Source: Clytia hemisphaerica
Lineage: Eukaryota; Cnidaria; Hydrozoa; Leptothecata; Clytiidae
NCBI GenBank assembly: GCA_902728285.1
Contig: CACVBU010000276.1
Location: 1,030,458-1,094,457, forward strand
Length of the DNA stretch: 64,000 nucleotides
Direction of reading: 5' to 3'
Shown: in pieces, positions 15,001 through 25,365 of the stretch
How the letters are laid out: every line of letters begins with the position of its first letter
Position numbering within the stretch: the first letter of the stretch is position 1
Notes under the pieces: model-generated
What the model saw: the letters and a program-made list of their open reading frames with translations, nothing else
The model's database searches: none
Told to the model about the DNA's origin: nothing
Made by a program: the position numbers and the translations under genes

Positions 15001-18000
15001 CTTTCAAAAAGTGCCCAAAAACGTTAAAAATCGACCTATCAAAATTTTATTATAAAACTAGCAGTCGCAATAGGCTTTACATGATTAAGAGCATTTTTCA
15101 GTAACAAAACACATAAATTTTGAAACTGAAGGGTCGAAAGGGTTAAAAATCTTCATTAAAAATCAATTTAATTTAGTTTTACCGAAATTTTCCTCAGATT
15201 TTTGGTTCTAGACTGAATAAAGTCTATGTAAGGCTGAATATACCTCGAAAACCCATATTTGATGTATTTTTAAAATTTTACTAGATTATTTGGCCTTTTT
15301 CGACGAATTTTCTTCCTTTCATTGAAATTCAACCTTCCTTTAAATAACAAAAGGTCATTTAGACAGCTAATTATCACTTTTGATGACTGAAACGAAAATA
15401 CTGATATATCATGTAATTATGCTTCTGTTTAATTTGATAGGTCGATTTTTAACGTTTTTGAGCATTTTCCGAAAGTAACTTTTTTATTCAATTGAGCATA
15501 ACTTTTGATCTAATGAATCAAATTCAATAAATGACCCATCAAAATTTAAGTTTATCTTTCTTCTTTCTAATGAAATAGGAATGGTTCTTTTAGATAAACT
15601 TTTAGATTTCGAGAAAATTTGTTTAAAAGAGAGAAACTTTTTTGTGGCACACCCGGTAGGAAATCTGGAAAGATGTCTAGACTCTTACACATTCTAATCT
15701 GGTATTTAGAAAGGCCCTTCAAATTTCTTCTTTTTAATAACATATGCTCACCTGTACAGCTAGACCAATACTTTGTATTTTGATTCCAGTTTCAAAGGGA
15801 GTGTCATAACTATTCTTTTCAATGAAAAAATTCAAGAAACCTTCAAATTCAATCTTTCCACTACCACCTTTATCATAATGTTTTCTTGTGTATGAGCGTA
15901 AAGATTTAAACACATCCAAAGTTGAGATTGAAGGTATGCTTTTGGCACTTGGGAATTTGAAATATTCGTAGACCAGCTCTTGTTTGGACAAAGGTCCTAA
16001 GTTCAATTCGTCAAATGAGCTTTTTTCTTCCATTGCACTCAAATTTTGCTCCAATTCATGAAGAGTGCAGATATTTCGAAATGTAACAAAAGCTTGGATG
16101 AATGCATTAACCTGAAAAATTGAACATGAAACATCATCATCATGGAATGTCTGTTACTCTTAAGAACATTGAAAAAATCTAAATGCAAATTGCTAAACAA
16201 AATTTATTTTAATAACATTTTAATGTTATTACTGCCAAGTATTTTAATGATATTTTGAGTAAAGACATTGGCATAGATTGTTGTTGCACACTGAAACAGA
16301 CAGTTTTCTTCAAAATAAATGTAATTAGATTAGCAGAAATCTATCCAAGTGTATATATTACCATATTTGATAAATTGAATCAATACCTTTGCTTGGAGTC
16401 GAATAATGTCATTGATTTCTTGTATGTCTCTTTCCAAAGTAACAGGTCTTCCATCATCCTTCTTCACACGTAACAAACTAACATTTTGAACATTATAATA
16501 TTTGCAAAGTTCATATGAAACATTAGCATAATTAACAGCATCTCCACGTCTGGCAATACTTTTACGAATGAGATTAACACGTTGACCAACTTCTTTTATA
16601 GTGGGTGGGTGATTATGGTTTCTACTTGACAAATCTTTAAACGCCAGTGCGTGTCTTCTACCATGAACATCCATATTCTTATTTGAGCCAAGCAATTTTT
16701 GTTCTGAAGGCGTAGGCTCATGCATTCTTTCATTTTCACGATGCTTAATAACCTTTTCAAACAGATCACAAAAGTTATTGAAAAGTTTGAAAGATAATTC
16801 GTCAATGGAATCTCCTTTAAATTTAACAAGAGCTTTATCAGTAGTGTTATCAAGAAATAAGTCACAATAACCAGTGATGAATTTGTGGACAAAATTTATT
16901 TGATTCGCTTCTTGAACAAACTCTCTCATAATGTCAAATCTGAAGAAGTCTTCATGATATATGGCTAAAAAGTTTGATGTGAATTCATCAATTCTAAAAT
17001 ACTTTTTATTGGCAACTTTGAACATGTTTAGAACACGTAGCTGGCAGTAAAGGATATGAGCCAATTTCATATCATTGTACATAGGGAATTGTTGGATCAA
17101 TTTTGAAGGTTGATTTGGTACACTTTCAGCACCAACAGGCTGTGGTTGTGTATCTTTCCAGGCTGATTTCGCGGGAGCTTTTGACAAGGTTTGAGATGGT
17201 GGAGGTTGAGGTCTTTGGATAGGTGTAGGAACAGAATCCATAAATGGAAGATTGGGAATATGAACAGGACTTGGTGTTCCTAATATTGAATTCTGTGGTA
17301 AGGATCCAAATGTTATACCGTTTGGTGTGCCTACTTGATTTGCTCCACGCAATAACGGTTGTGACATCCCAGGGAGTCGCTGTGGAAGACCTAATATGGC
17401 TTGTTGGGATGAGTTCGAGGTGAGAGGGATATTTTGTGGATTTGGTTTTTTCTCTATTTCATCATCTGAAGGAATTGCTATTGGATCAGCCTCTGTTGAA
17501 CCAGAAATATTTTCAGCAGCTTCAAATTTATCAGCAGCTGCTGCAGCCAATGCAGCCGCCTCTCGTCGCCTGTGGCTCCTTCTTGCTTTTTTCCCCATTG
17601 CTTTGTAGAGAGGAATGCTGAAACAAAGAATAAAAGTTGTCAGAATTTCAGACTTAAACCATATTATGACAGGGGGTATATTCCCACGGTACTAACCCTG
17701 ATTTTAAAGAAAATTTGTCTTAGGTAACAAAAGCTTTTTAGAACCTGGTAGTTCCTTTTTTGAGGAAAGAAGGGACCTTGACCCCCTGTAGGGAGGCCAG
17801 TTACCAAGGAAATATGGGTACAATTTCTGTTTTGATTTGCCGAAATTGAGAAATCCTTAGACATTTTACCCACCAAAAAACAAAATTAAGTACCAGGTAC
17901 TAGTTTAAAGTGAGAAATATACCTAACCCAATCTCAAATGTAGTACCAGATACTAACTTTTTTGTAATTCAAAATTAGACACCACCAGAACTTTTGAAAG

Positions 18001-21000
18001 TTTTAAAGTGAACAATATAAAATGAAAACTATGCTTTATTATGGAGGAGAACATTTTCACCAAAAAATTAAGCTTAAAATTAACAAGGTGATTTTAAAAG
18101 TGTCTATAAGTATTTGTCATTGCCATGCCCTTATTTAAAACAATAAACATTATTCTAGAACATTGCCTTTTTCAAAACCATTTCCAAAATGTCTTGCTAA
18201 TGGCAAAAAATTGCTAATGTATTCAGATGTATTTCAATAACAATAACAACCCATGAGTTCAGGGGGGCGCAATGCAGTTAGTACCAGACATCATAATGAC
18301 TAACTGCAAAATTGAAAATTTGAGAGTACACCCACCACCCCTTAGGAATTAATACAAAAAGTACTAAGTACATTTGACTATCGACAGGTTGACACCACCC
18401 CCTATTCTGCCCTGTTTAGTAGTCTTGAGTGGCTGTCACGCAAGTTAATCACTATTTGAAACGAGTTAGTACCCTAGGCAGAGTAGTTAGTACCCTAAAA
18501 GTACCACTTGATCAAGTTGAAATTTTTAGTGCATCACCCCTTACAGCAGTTAAGTAACCACAAGTACTAACTGCAAATTCCAAAAATCAAATATGACCCA
18601 CCACGGTACTAAACGTCATGTCTGGTACCAACTACCCCCCTGGCGAATTCTGAAAAAGCAGAATTTTAGTGAAGAAGAATGTGGTGGTCAGATTCTTACT
18701 TAGTTTTATCAAGTTTTTGACTTGATAAATATTGATAAACTCAAAAATCTGGAACTCGAAACTTATAATAATTTGGAGTATCTCTACTCACCTTAGAGCC
18801 TTATCTTTTGAGATGTTTTTATATTCATTTTTCGTAAATAAAATTTTGTTTTTATATGCAATTTTGAATTCTAAGTTTATTTCTAAGACAGATACATATA
18901 TTTTTTATATCACTATTTATTTACCTTATTTATATTCTTTTCAAGATAATATTTGTGAGAATAGGGTTTGTAAAATTCACAAAACCGTTGTACGCATATA
19001 TATCTTGTTGCTCTGCATCGTTTGATGAGGCCCCCAGCGGACCTTCAATTCACGCAATCACGCAATTTTTTTCTCCAAAATTCATGTATTCATGCAATGT
19101 TTTTTTTGTAATTCACACAACTTTTGTTCACACAATGCTTTCCAATTCACGCATTAATGCAACTTTTTTTTATCACGCATTTACGCGAGTGAAAAAGCCC
19201 ATTCAAGCATTCATGTAAACCGCTGGGGCAGTCAGGGCTTCCTTTCACTTTATCAATATTACGGAACGCCAGTGTGCGCTAAATTATTTTGGTTTCACTT
19301 TTGATTTCAAGCAAAGGTCTTAGCAACAGGGCGCCCGTACATAGCAACAGGGCTGAGTAGAAAAATCTAAACATAGAATTCCAAAAAAATACTGATCATC
19401 GTATAGAGCACTAAAAAATACCCCCTTTCTATGTTTAGTTTGTTCTACCTTGGATTATAACTGAAAATATCTTCAAATAATCTTTGCCCGCTTCAATTCT
19501 TAGATGATGAATAAGAAAGGTGCGCTTAGCTAAGCCGTGCTCGCGGCCGATGAATTTATGTTTAGGCGACAATCAAAAATATTTTGCGTTCGGGTCGTCC
19601 GACCGACTGTTTATTTACAAGAAAACCCTATTTGGAAAGTCGGTAAAATCGTCGGGTTTTTTTGGCCGATGTTCGCAGGTTCGGATCTTTCCATAATAGC
19701 GACGAGCGTACGGAGCATATCTTTGAATCATTATTTTTAGTTTACTTAACCCACATTGAGTCCCGTTCAAGTTTTTTCATGTATTATACCCTTATTGAAA
19801 TTTTCATGTCAAAATTCAGCAACGCGGTAGGGCCAATACCCTGGTGGTATTTATCCAATGAAAAGGATGTTGACAAAATATGCACTGCGCTGAAAAAATA
19901 TGCAGGGCATTGATTATGACATCGTTATATATGTCAATATCGATTCAATGCCCGTTAAAGAAAATAATTTATAAATAGTTCTTTTTATCGTGAAATTTAG
20001 AAATACGAACAAAAAAAGAATCAAATTTAATATTTGTTTCCTATCTAGATTATATTAGTGTTAGAATCTGTTAGAATACGGTAAATTTTCACGATGGCGG
20101 TACGCCCAATCGCGCCCACAGGAAGTTCCAATTTTTAATTATCGGGAAATCGGGGAAGCCGGTTCACCACGTGGATAAAAAACGTACCACCAGAATTATT
20201 TAGATAAAGCTATAAGAGGTTCATTACTTGTGGATTTTAAAACATACATAACCAAAAACGAAAGTTGTTGGGAAGGAAAGAGTAAGCGCAAGACAGAAGG
20301 TTGTGTTGTGTTGATCAGGTATATCCAGACGGTGTCAATCGAACAAATCGAACGCCGAATCAATCGAACGCAATTGAACGCAATCGAATAATTGCAATTC
20401 GACTGTTGAACGCAATTGAATCGCAATCGAATATTACCCAGGATTTGCTGTTCGATTGCTTCGATTACGTTCGATTATGTTCGATTGATTCAATTGTATT
20501 AGATTTTATTCGCTTTGGTATGGTACTTAAGCGCTCAGCCGCCCACGCTAAAAAGCTCTACAGTTTGATCTAATTTTTTAATTTAATCGTAATCAAACTC
20601 ATCGAACATAATCGTAATCGAACGAAATCAAAGATTAATCCAATGTAATTGACAATCAATCGTACCAATCGAACATAGCCAACTATCAATCGAACCAATC
20701 TAACCTTACTCGAACGCAATCGAACACAATCGAATTACCCAGGAATCGGCCGTTCGATTGAGATTCGATTACGTTCGACAATCGAATCGCAATTATTCGA
20801 TCGCGTTTGATTACGTTCGATTGCTTCGATTGCGATTTTTGTTCGAAGTTGTTCGATTGACACCGTCTGGGTATATATGTTTTTATTCTATCCGTACTAA
20901 TGTTATAAAAGACCAAGCAGTTACATCAATATGCCTTCTTACCTGTCTTTAAAAATATAAATAAAAGTAATCACGGAAAAAGGACGCGAAAAAAAAAGAC

Positions 21001-22163
21001 ATAAGTGTGAGAACAGAGTAATCAAACTCGTTAGAAAAAGTACCATTAGAAGTCATAAAAAATCAACCTGAATAAATGCAATCGAAATTCCAGAGAACTT
21101 CATAATTCCCCAAACAACATTACATTACTATGTCAAACTCCCATCACATAAATTTTACAGTTACGTCAGAGTAGACTACGCTCGCCACCGAAGAGGTTTA
21201 TTTGGAAAGGGTAATTATATTTTATTGTTCGCTTCTTTTTTAAAGATTTGCCGGGTTGGAAAAGTATGAATTTCTTTGTACATATTTTACCTACCCCAAA
21301 TATTTAGGAGGCTGAGTTTTAAACAAATTGTCAAGTTGAAACGAACGATAAATGTATCAAGGTCTGTTTTATTTACCCCCTGGTGACTTAACAAAAGAGA
21401 CTTAACTCGATGTTACAATCCAATTATTGAAAGTTTGTCATTTGTCTCGGCCTTTTTATAATGAGCGAGACATACGTTCTCTGATTACGCAATTTTCATA
21501 TTGACATTTTCAAGGCATTTTGATGTAACTGCCAAGGAGGCCCTGACTGCGCTGGGGGCCCCTTTGATCACTGGGAGATAAACTTCTCCCTAGAATAAAG
21601 TTTTTTTTTAGCTTTTCTTGAGTCTTATCAAGAGTTAGAAGCTGAAACCCACTTTTCCTAAAACCCATCGAAAGCAAAAACGCATTTGTTTAGTCTACCT
21701 CTCAAACATAATCTGATAAGGTGAAACAGTATTATACATACATGCCAGCCTGTGCTTGCCTTTTCCTCTCAAGTCTTCTTTGTTTGCGTATTTGTTTTGC
21801 AGATAAAAGTATAGCCTCTTCTTGAGAAACTGGAGGTGTTGGACCACCACCAGGATGTCCCAGTGCAAAAGACGATCTTTGTCTTTCTCTATTCAAGTTG
21901 GAAAGTAAATTTCTATTGGGTCTTCCTTGGTGATTATAAGTAGCTATCCTCACATTTTCCTCCCTTTTTTGTTGAACTGCCTGGCTTTCCCAATTTGTTG
22001 AAGACCAATGAAATCTGTTGAAATGTTGATGTTCACCTTCTAGAGTTTGGTTTTCTTCGTCTAATAAATCAAAATTACCTTCCCTATCTTCAAAAGAGTG
22101 AAAATAATCTTGCTCTTTATACTCCAAACCATCATTCGCAAAGGATTGTTGTCCCCCAGACAT
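1..22163 (-). CDS. NO VEIN-like (sacsin-type) GHKL ATPase, 22 coding exons, 3' end beyond window
   Basis: Spliced coding exons, 5' to 3': 21742-22163, 16387-17617, 15752-16111, 14059-14560, 13529-13824, 12436-13086, 11842-12151, 11443-11555, 10838-11114, 10221-10378, 9200-9416, 8383-8578, 7302-7437, 6368-6484, 5855-5917, 5367-5543, 4677-4970, 3758-4046, 3216-3403, 2353-2554, 1933-2096, 1-220. Every junction is GT-AG and phase-compatible, giving about 2194 residues still open at position 1. Residues 1-550 are basic, Q/P-rich and look disordered; 550-1300 are helical and unrecognised. The ATPase starts near residue 1388: N-box ELIQNADDN, then VLNNERGF, then GYIGQKGIGFKSVF, a glycine-rich ATP-lid motif. 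The rest (WRTKIVLPL, LKMVPINNG, LPVLHGEITSW) follows the plant NO VEIN/sacsin-like pattern. The ATG at 22163 is preceded in frame by TGA with no earlier ATG. Joining exon 1 to exon 2 across 4.1 kb is the least certain step: it rests on phase (AT + C) and similar basic composition. The cellular role in animals is not known to me. Confidence 0.82.
566..1480. repeat. two tandem copies of a 475-bp unit ending in a (GGAC)n microsatellite
   Basis: The second copy begins at about 1041 and is cut short near 1430. Each unit contains TTCCGGCATATTTCCGGC-type palindromic segments twice, so the segment appears four times. The array ends in CAGACGGACGGAC-type repeats (about 1440-1475). A shorter relative lies at about 57775-57860. 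It fills the intron between the last two exons in the window of the NO VEIN-like gene. Confidence 0.8.
3030..3185. mobile_element. MITE, family with TTCATGATATGCACCACTGG ends (copy 1)
   Basis: Left end TTCATGATATGCACCACTGG; the right end is an inverted, diverged copy. The centre is a hairpin, CAATACGTCACTT facing AAGTGACGTATTG. No coding capacity. It lies in an intron of the NO VEIN-like gene. Confidence 0.7.
4491..4626. mobile_element. MITE, same family as 3030-3185 (copy 2)
   Basis: Begins with the same 20-base left end and closes with inverted ATTCATAATATGCAACACTGG. Shares TCTTCTGAGGACTTTTAAAA with copy 1. A third, partial relative begins at 51073. Confidence 0.7.
5634..5790. repeat. partial copy of the ACACCCCTGTGTCACAGACC repeat family
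   Basis: Begins ACACCCCCATGTCACAGACC and continues with CAGTGAGACC and a TTTCGTCCCCAGCTGG segment, as in the pair at 26350-26825. No right end recognised. Intronic in the NO VEIN-like gene. Confidence 0.5.
5930..6003. repeat. (TGAA)n microsatellite
   Basis: About 15 nearly uninterrupted ATGA/TGAA units, starting roughly 13 bp upstream (in transcription) of the 63-nt exon 5855-5917. Open frames across it are artefacts of the 4-bp period. Confidence 0.9.
6617..6824. repeat. 66-bp direct repeat pair
   Basis: CAGTGGTCAAACCAAGG followed by TTTTTCGTCTGAGACGG and TAGCAATTTAGCACAT occurs at about 6617-6684 and again at 6758-6824. The spacer is rich in CGGCCC and TACGCC. It may be two copies of a short element or a local duplication. 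Confidence 0.75.
7886..8356. mobile_element. Harbinger-like MITE with TTA target duplication, host of a second element
   Basis: Terminal inverted repeats AGGACGGTCTCCACTTTCGC and its inverse ending GTGGAGACCGGCCT, flanked by TTA at 7883-7885 and 8357-8359. The 3-bp TWA duplication is typical of PIF/Harbinger. No transposase. Another MITE (8047-8308) lies inside. Same family as 49493-49694. Confidence 0.7.
8047..8308. mobile_element. MITE with AGACCATGTTCAxACGTTAC ends, nested in the Harbinger-like MITE
   Basis: Left end AGACCATGTTCACACGTTAC; right end is the inverse of AGACCATGTTCAGACGTTAC. Subterminal GTTTCGGAAC-type repeats occur on both arms. The target duplication is unclear. Confidence 0.7.
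8383..10378 (-). other. HATPase (Bergerat-fold) module of the NO VEIN-like gene, three exons
   Basis: Exons 10221-10378, 9200-9416 and 8383-8578 carry the ATP-binding core. The first has RSLDRLSKELYTQDSHFVLE leading into the N-box, with E and N positioned for water activation and Mg binding. The second, after an acidic insert (ENTENMDVDG), has TVAFIVESGKVTVLNNERGF, where the usual GHKL DxGxG is NNExGF, followed by NIRALCDVGKSTKG. The third opens with GQKGIGFKSVFRVTDAPEIH. These match the NO VEIN family as I know it. Activity is inferred; nothing here looks inactivated. The introns on either side contain MITEs. Confidence 0.85.
9480..9770. repeat. dispersed repeat with GTACTCTGTACCAGAGTGTA and ACGGCAATGAATTTTGAA
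   Basis: Shares segments with 35654-35840 (opposite orientation) and with a condensed copy at about 2915-3015. Shared blocks include TACTCTGxACCAGAGT, CTCATCGTCTACC/CCGACCGCTGCGATGG and the CGGCAATGAATTTTGAA block followed by a CTGT.GACAGAC end. Probably a MITE family; no clean terminal repeat resolved. Confidence 0.5.
11188..11347. mobile_element. short MITE, TTAA/AGGTTTTG family (copy 1)
   Basis: Contains TTAGGTTTTG, AGATAAGAGTGATATCG and GCTTACTCATCAATTTTAAT, and closes AAAACAAAACCTTTAA. Related to 31869-32092 and 36446-36668 but shorter inside. Intron of the NO VEIN-like gene. Confidence 0.65.
14823..15656. mobile_element. foldback element with ~220-bp inverted arms and TA target duplication
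   Basis: Arms 14823-15040 and 15436-15656 are inverted copies beginning CCGGGTGCGCCACAAAAAAG, flanked by TA on each side (14821-14822, 15657-15658). A TA duplication suggests the Tc1/mariner group. About 395 bp of spacer and no transposase. Intron of the NO VEIN-like gene. Confidence 0.8.
17650..18640. repeat. region dense in GTACTAA / TTAGTACC motifs in both orientations
   Basis: About a dozen TAGTACC, GTACTAA and near variants occur in both orientations, several followed by CTGCAAA. CCCACGGTACTAA near 17685 and CCACGGTACTAA near 18602 bound the region. It lies in intron 1 of the NO VEIN-like gene. Element type not recognised. Confidence 0.5.
19229..21549. mobile_element. hAT-like non-autonomous element, copy A (2.3 kb including nested insert)
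   Basis: Terminal inverted repeats CAGTCAGGGCTTCC and GGAGGCCCTGACTG (13 of 14 match), flanked by the identical 8-bp duplication CGCTGGGG (19221-19228, 21550-21557). An 8-bp duplication and CAG ends define hAT. The left half matches copy B at 60800-61765; about 650 bp on the right are absent from B. No transposase frame. Confidence 0.88.
20325..20870. mobile_element. hairpin element of CAATCGAA repeats, nested in hAT copy A
   Basis: Ends CCAGACGGTGTCAATCGAAC and its exact inverse, flanked by GTATAT (20319-20324, 20871-20876). Both arms are built from GAACGCAATCGAA-like words, so the element can fold back around about 20530-20580. hAT copy B lacks this insert at the matching point, giving the empty site. 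Confidence 0.85.
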
Positions 22164-22629
22164 TTTCTTGGAACACGCGATGACCCCTGCAACATGTTCT
22201 AATCACTAGTAAAAATGGTAGACCGAATTCCGAGAATTTGAAGTGAAGGCTCTCCTTCTTCGGGTTTTCTACACTCCCCTTCTTACTGTAAATTTTTGCT
22301 CCGGCCTAGGAGCCTTTAATTCTCTCTTCCGACAATCGTCAAGACATTTTTTGTCTGTTTATCTAATCCGATGATCTATTCCGATTTAACAAAAACGGAT
22401 CACTGATTCCGATAATACTGTGATTTGATTGGCCGAAAAGTATTTAGAAAAAGATGGCTATCGAAAGGTCGTGGACTGGTGAGCTGTGAATACTGGCAAA
22501 TCTCAGTGAAAAATTGATCATTTTCATCCTTATTCATGATGTTTTGGACATGATTTATGAGAAGTTTGATGGTGCGTTGTACGTTGTACTGCTACTGTAT
22601 ACTGAATTCAAATACGTGTGTTTCTCATG
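22164..22629. other. upstream region of the NO VEIN-like gene
   Basis: The 470 bp upstream of the predicted start codon holds no coding frame and should contain the promoter. An ATTGG (inverted CCAAT) lies near 22429. No TATA element placed with confidence. Confidence 0.35.
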
Positions 22630-23190
22630 ATTTTATGCTGTAAAAATGATCTATTTTGGACTTTTGGTGGTTGTCCCTTTTGGATTTTCAAACTTGACAA
22701 TGAAACTTTCAAACACACAGCCATTGATACACAGTATTTTTGTGGTGTTATGTATGGCTGAAAATGATCCTGTTTTGGACTTTGTTATTGTCTTATTCAT
22801 CATCGGCTGGCGACCGTTTTTATGCTGTAAAAATGATCTATTTTGGACTTTTGGTGGTTGTCCCTTTTGGATTTTCAAACTTGACAATGAAACTTTCAAA
22901 CACACAGCCATTGATACACAGTATTTTTTGTGGTGTTATGTATGGCTGAAAATGATCCTGTTTTGGACTTTGTTATTGTCTTATTCATCATCGGCTGGCG
23001 ACCGTTTTTATGCTGTAAAAATGATCTATTTTGGACTTTTGGTGGTTGTCCCTTTTGGATTTTCAAACTTGACAATGAAACTTTCAAACACACAGCCATT
23101 GATACACAGTATTTTTTGTGGTGTTATGTATGGCTGAAAATGATCCTGTTTTGGACTTTGTTATTGTCTTATTCATCATCGGCTGGCGAC
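22630..23190. repeat. three tandem copies of a ~188-bp unit
   Basis: Units start at about 22634, 22820 and 23010 with GCTGTAAAAATGATCTATTT and end with ATCGGCTGGCGACCG. They are almost identical, so recent. Long open frames on both strands here are by-products of the repeat. Confidence 0.9.
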
Positions 23191-23945
23191 CGTACCGTTC
23201 CTTTTGATTTTTCAAACCCGACACAGATTTTTTACAAACATATCACTATGAGAATTCAATAAAGGATACTGAAACACAGTTCCTGTGTAAATTTTAACAA
23301 GATTGGAGAAATTTTCACAGTATTATGGCTGAAAATGATCGTTTTGGACTTTGTCGTAATTTTGTCGCGGCTGGCAACCATTCCTTTTGATTTTTCAAAC
23401 CCGACACAGATTTTTTACAAACATATCACTATGAGAATTCAGTGAAGGATACTAAAACACAATTCCTGTGTAAATTTGAACAAGATTGGAGAAATTTTCA
23501 CAGTATTATGGCTGAAAAAGATCGTTTTTGGACTTTGTCGTAATTTCGTCGCGGCTGGCGACCGTTCCTTTTGATTTTTCAAACCCGACACAGATTTTTT
23601 ACAAACATATCACTATCAGAATTCAGTAAAGGATACTAAAACACAATTCCTGTGTAAATTTGAACAAGATCGGAGAAATTTTCACAGTATTATGGCTGAA
23701 AATGATCGTTTTGGACTTTGTCGTAATTTTGTCGCGGCTGGCAACCATTCCTTTTGATTTTTCAAACCCGACACAGATTTTTTACAAACATATCACTATG
23801 AGAATTCAGTAAAGGATACTAAAACACAATTCCTGTGTAAATTTGAACAAGATCGGAGAAATTTTCACAGTGTTATAACTGAAAATGATATTTTTTGGAC
23901 TTTGTCGTAATTTCATTGGCTGGGGCGACCGTTCCTTTTGAACAT
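23190..23945. repeat. four tandem copies of a related ~182-bp unit
   Basis: Units begin near 23197, 23382, 23562 and 23742 with CCTTTTGATTTTTCAAACCC and share GGCTGAAAATGATCxTTTTGG and GGCTGGCxACC with the neighbouring 188-bp unit. The two arrays derive from one ancestor and abut head to tail. Confidence 0.88.
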
Positions 23946-24084
23946 TTTTCAAACGCGAAACAGGTTTTTTCCAAATATAACACTATTTATTACATACACA
24001 CTATTGAACCATTTTATTTGGTTTATCCTACTCTTCTCCAAGTATTATCCCAGCAGAAAAAATAATGCTTAGCTAAAAACCCGT

Positions 24085-25365
24085 GGCTTAATGGGATAAA
24101 CTTTTGCGGGGATTAAATTTTGCTGATTTCGCGGATTTGGGTGTCATCCGCAAAATTAAGTCTCAATGGAAATTTGGAAAGGCCTCATCCGCGAAATATT
24201 TCTAAACAAAACTCAAAATTTGTCAAACAAATACTTTTTGAATGTTTACTGGCATCAAAGAAGTGCTAATAATGTGTATTTCAACAACCAAAATGCACGA
24301 TTTGACAGTTAAGTCACAAAATCGTGAAAATATTGCCTTTATAAGGGGGGGCGTACGGGTTTGACGGTGTGACGGTATTAACCCTTTTTTCTATCGGTGT
24401 TTCGGTGTTTGAAGAAAAAAGTGACGGTATTTCGGTGTCAAACATGCTATGCGGTGACAAAATTAAGGATTTTAGCAAATTTTGCTGTCGGTGTTGACGG
24501 TAATCCAAGAAATACGCGTCGGTATTTCGGTGTTTGCGACCCCCGTACGCCCCCCTCTTATAAGAACTTGGAAATATTGACTTCTATATGTTTATCTCCT
24601 TTAGCTCCAATTTTGAACTTCTTAGTTGAGGATGAGTGGGCGGGGGATGGGCTTGGTTATTTAAGCAAGAAAGTGCATGTGTAATCACTTAGAAGAGCTA
24701 AACTTCCAGCTGGTTTATTTATTCGTTAAGATTATTTCTCATACTCGCTCTGCAATAGATTTATTGCTTTGCTTTCTGATCTGTTCTGATTAGTAGTTTG
24801 TGGGCAACGTTCGAACACAACTAACTCAACAAGCTCATCTTTCACATCTTTTAATCTCTAAAGCCGGAGCTTCCAGCGCAGCTGGTTTATTATGATTGAT
24901 GTACACGTTTTTTTTTCATAAGAACAAACTATAACTTATAAGAATAATAAGGCTTTGATGGCCAAAATATAAAGATTTTTAAGGAAGATATGGACCAAAA
25001 TGTTCATAATACGGGAAAAATAAAGAAAATGTTAGGATAAATTTTCGCGGATTTGGGTGTCATCCGCGAAGCTAAGTCCCAAGGGAAATTTGGATAGGCC
25101 TTATCCGCGAAATATTCATAAACACAACTTAAAAAATGTCAAATATACACTGGACTTTTTTAATGTTTACAGGCATAAAAAAGACGCTAATAATACGTAT
25201 TTCAAGAACCAACATACATGATTTGACAGTAAAACTAAAAAAGGCACAAAACCGTAAAAATTTTGTCACCCAATGAAGCACGTCCGCGAAATTAAGTTCC
25301 CACGAAATCTTAGAATTTCGTGGATGTTAATCTCAACCGCGAAAATTAATCCCATCCATAAGTAG
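24085..25365. repeat. two direct copies of a ~250-bp repeat containing TTCGCGGATTTGGGTGTCAT
   Basis: Copies at about 24110-24335 and 25026-25265 share TCGCGGATTTGGGTGTCATC, GGAAATTTGGAxAGGCC and ATCCGCGAAATATT. The outer borders TTAATGGGATAAACTTTTGC and an inverse GCGAAAATTAATCCCATCC (to about 25362) suggest the ends of one larger element. No gene. Confidence 0.55.
24338..24563. mobile_element. MITE with TTATAAGGGGGGGCGTACGG ends
   Basis: Left TTTATAAGGGGGGGCGTACG and right CGTACGCCCCCCTCTTATAA are inverted. The inside repeats TCGGTGTTTCGGTGTTTG-like words. It sits between the two copies of the CGCGGATTTGG repeat. Confidence 0.65.

Larger units (their letters stand above)
19027..21562. mobile_element. 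outer short element with GRGGCCCCCAGCG ends, split by an hAT insertion
   Basis: Ends GAGGCCCCCAGCGG (19027) and CGCTGGGGGCCCC (to 21562) are inverted repeats flanked by TTTGAT at 19021-19026 and 21563-21568. Without the hAT insertion the element is only about 210 bp; it contains CACGCAATCACGCAATTT-type repeats. Confidence 0.65.

Noticed and set aside
19027..21562. A transposase gene inside the hAT-like element
   Set aside because: Frames here are under 100 residues and none shows hAT dimerisation or catalytic motifs, so the element is non-autonomous.
22646..23262. Plus-strand frames up to 163 residues with an apparent repeated membrane protein
   Set aside because: The frame stays open only because nearly identical ~188-bp units repeat; the same peptide recurs in shifted frames and there is no start or splice context.
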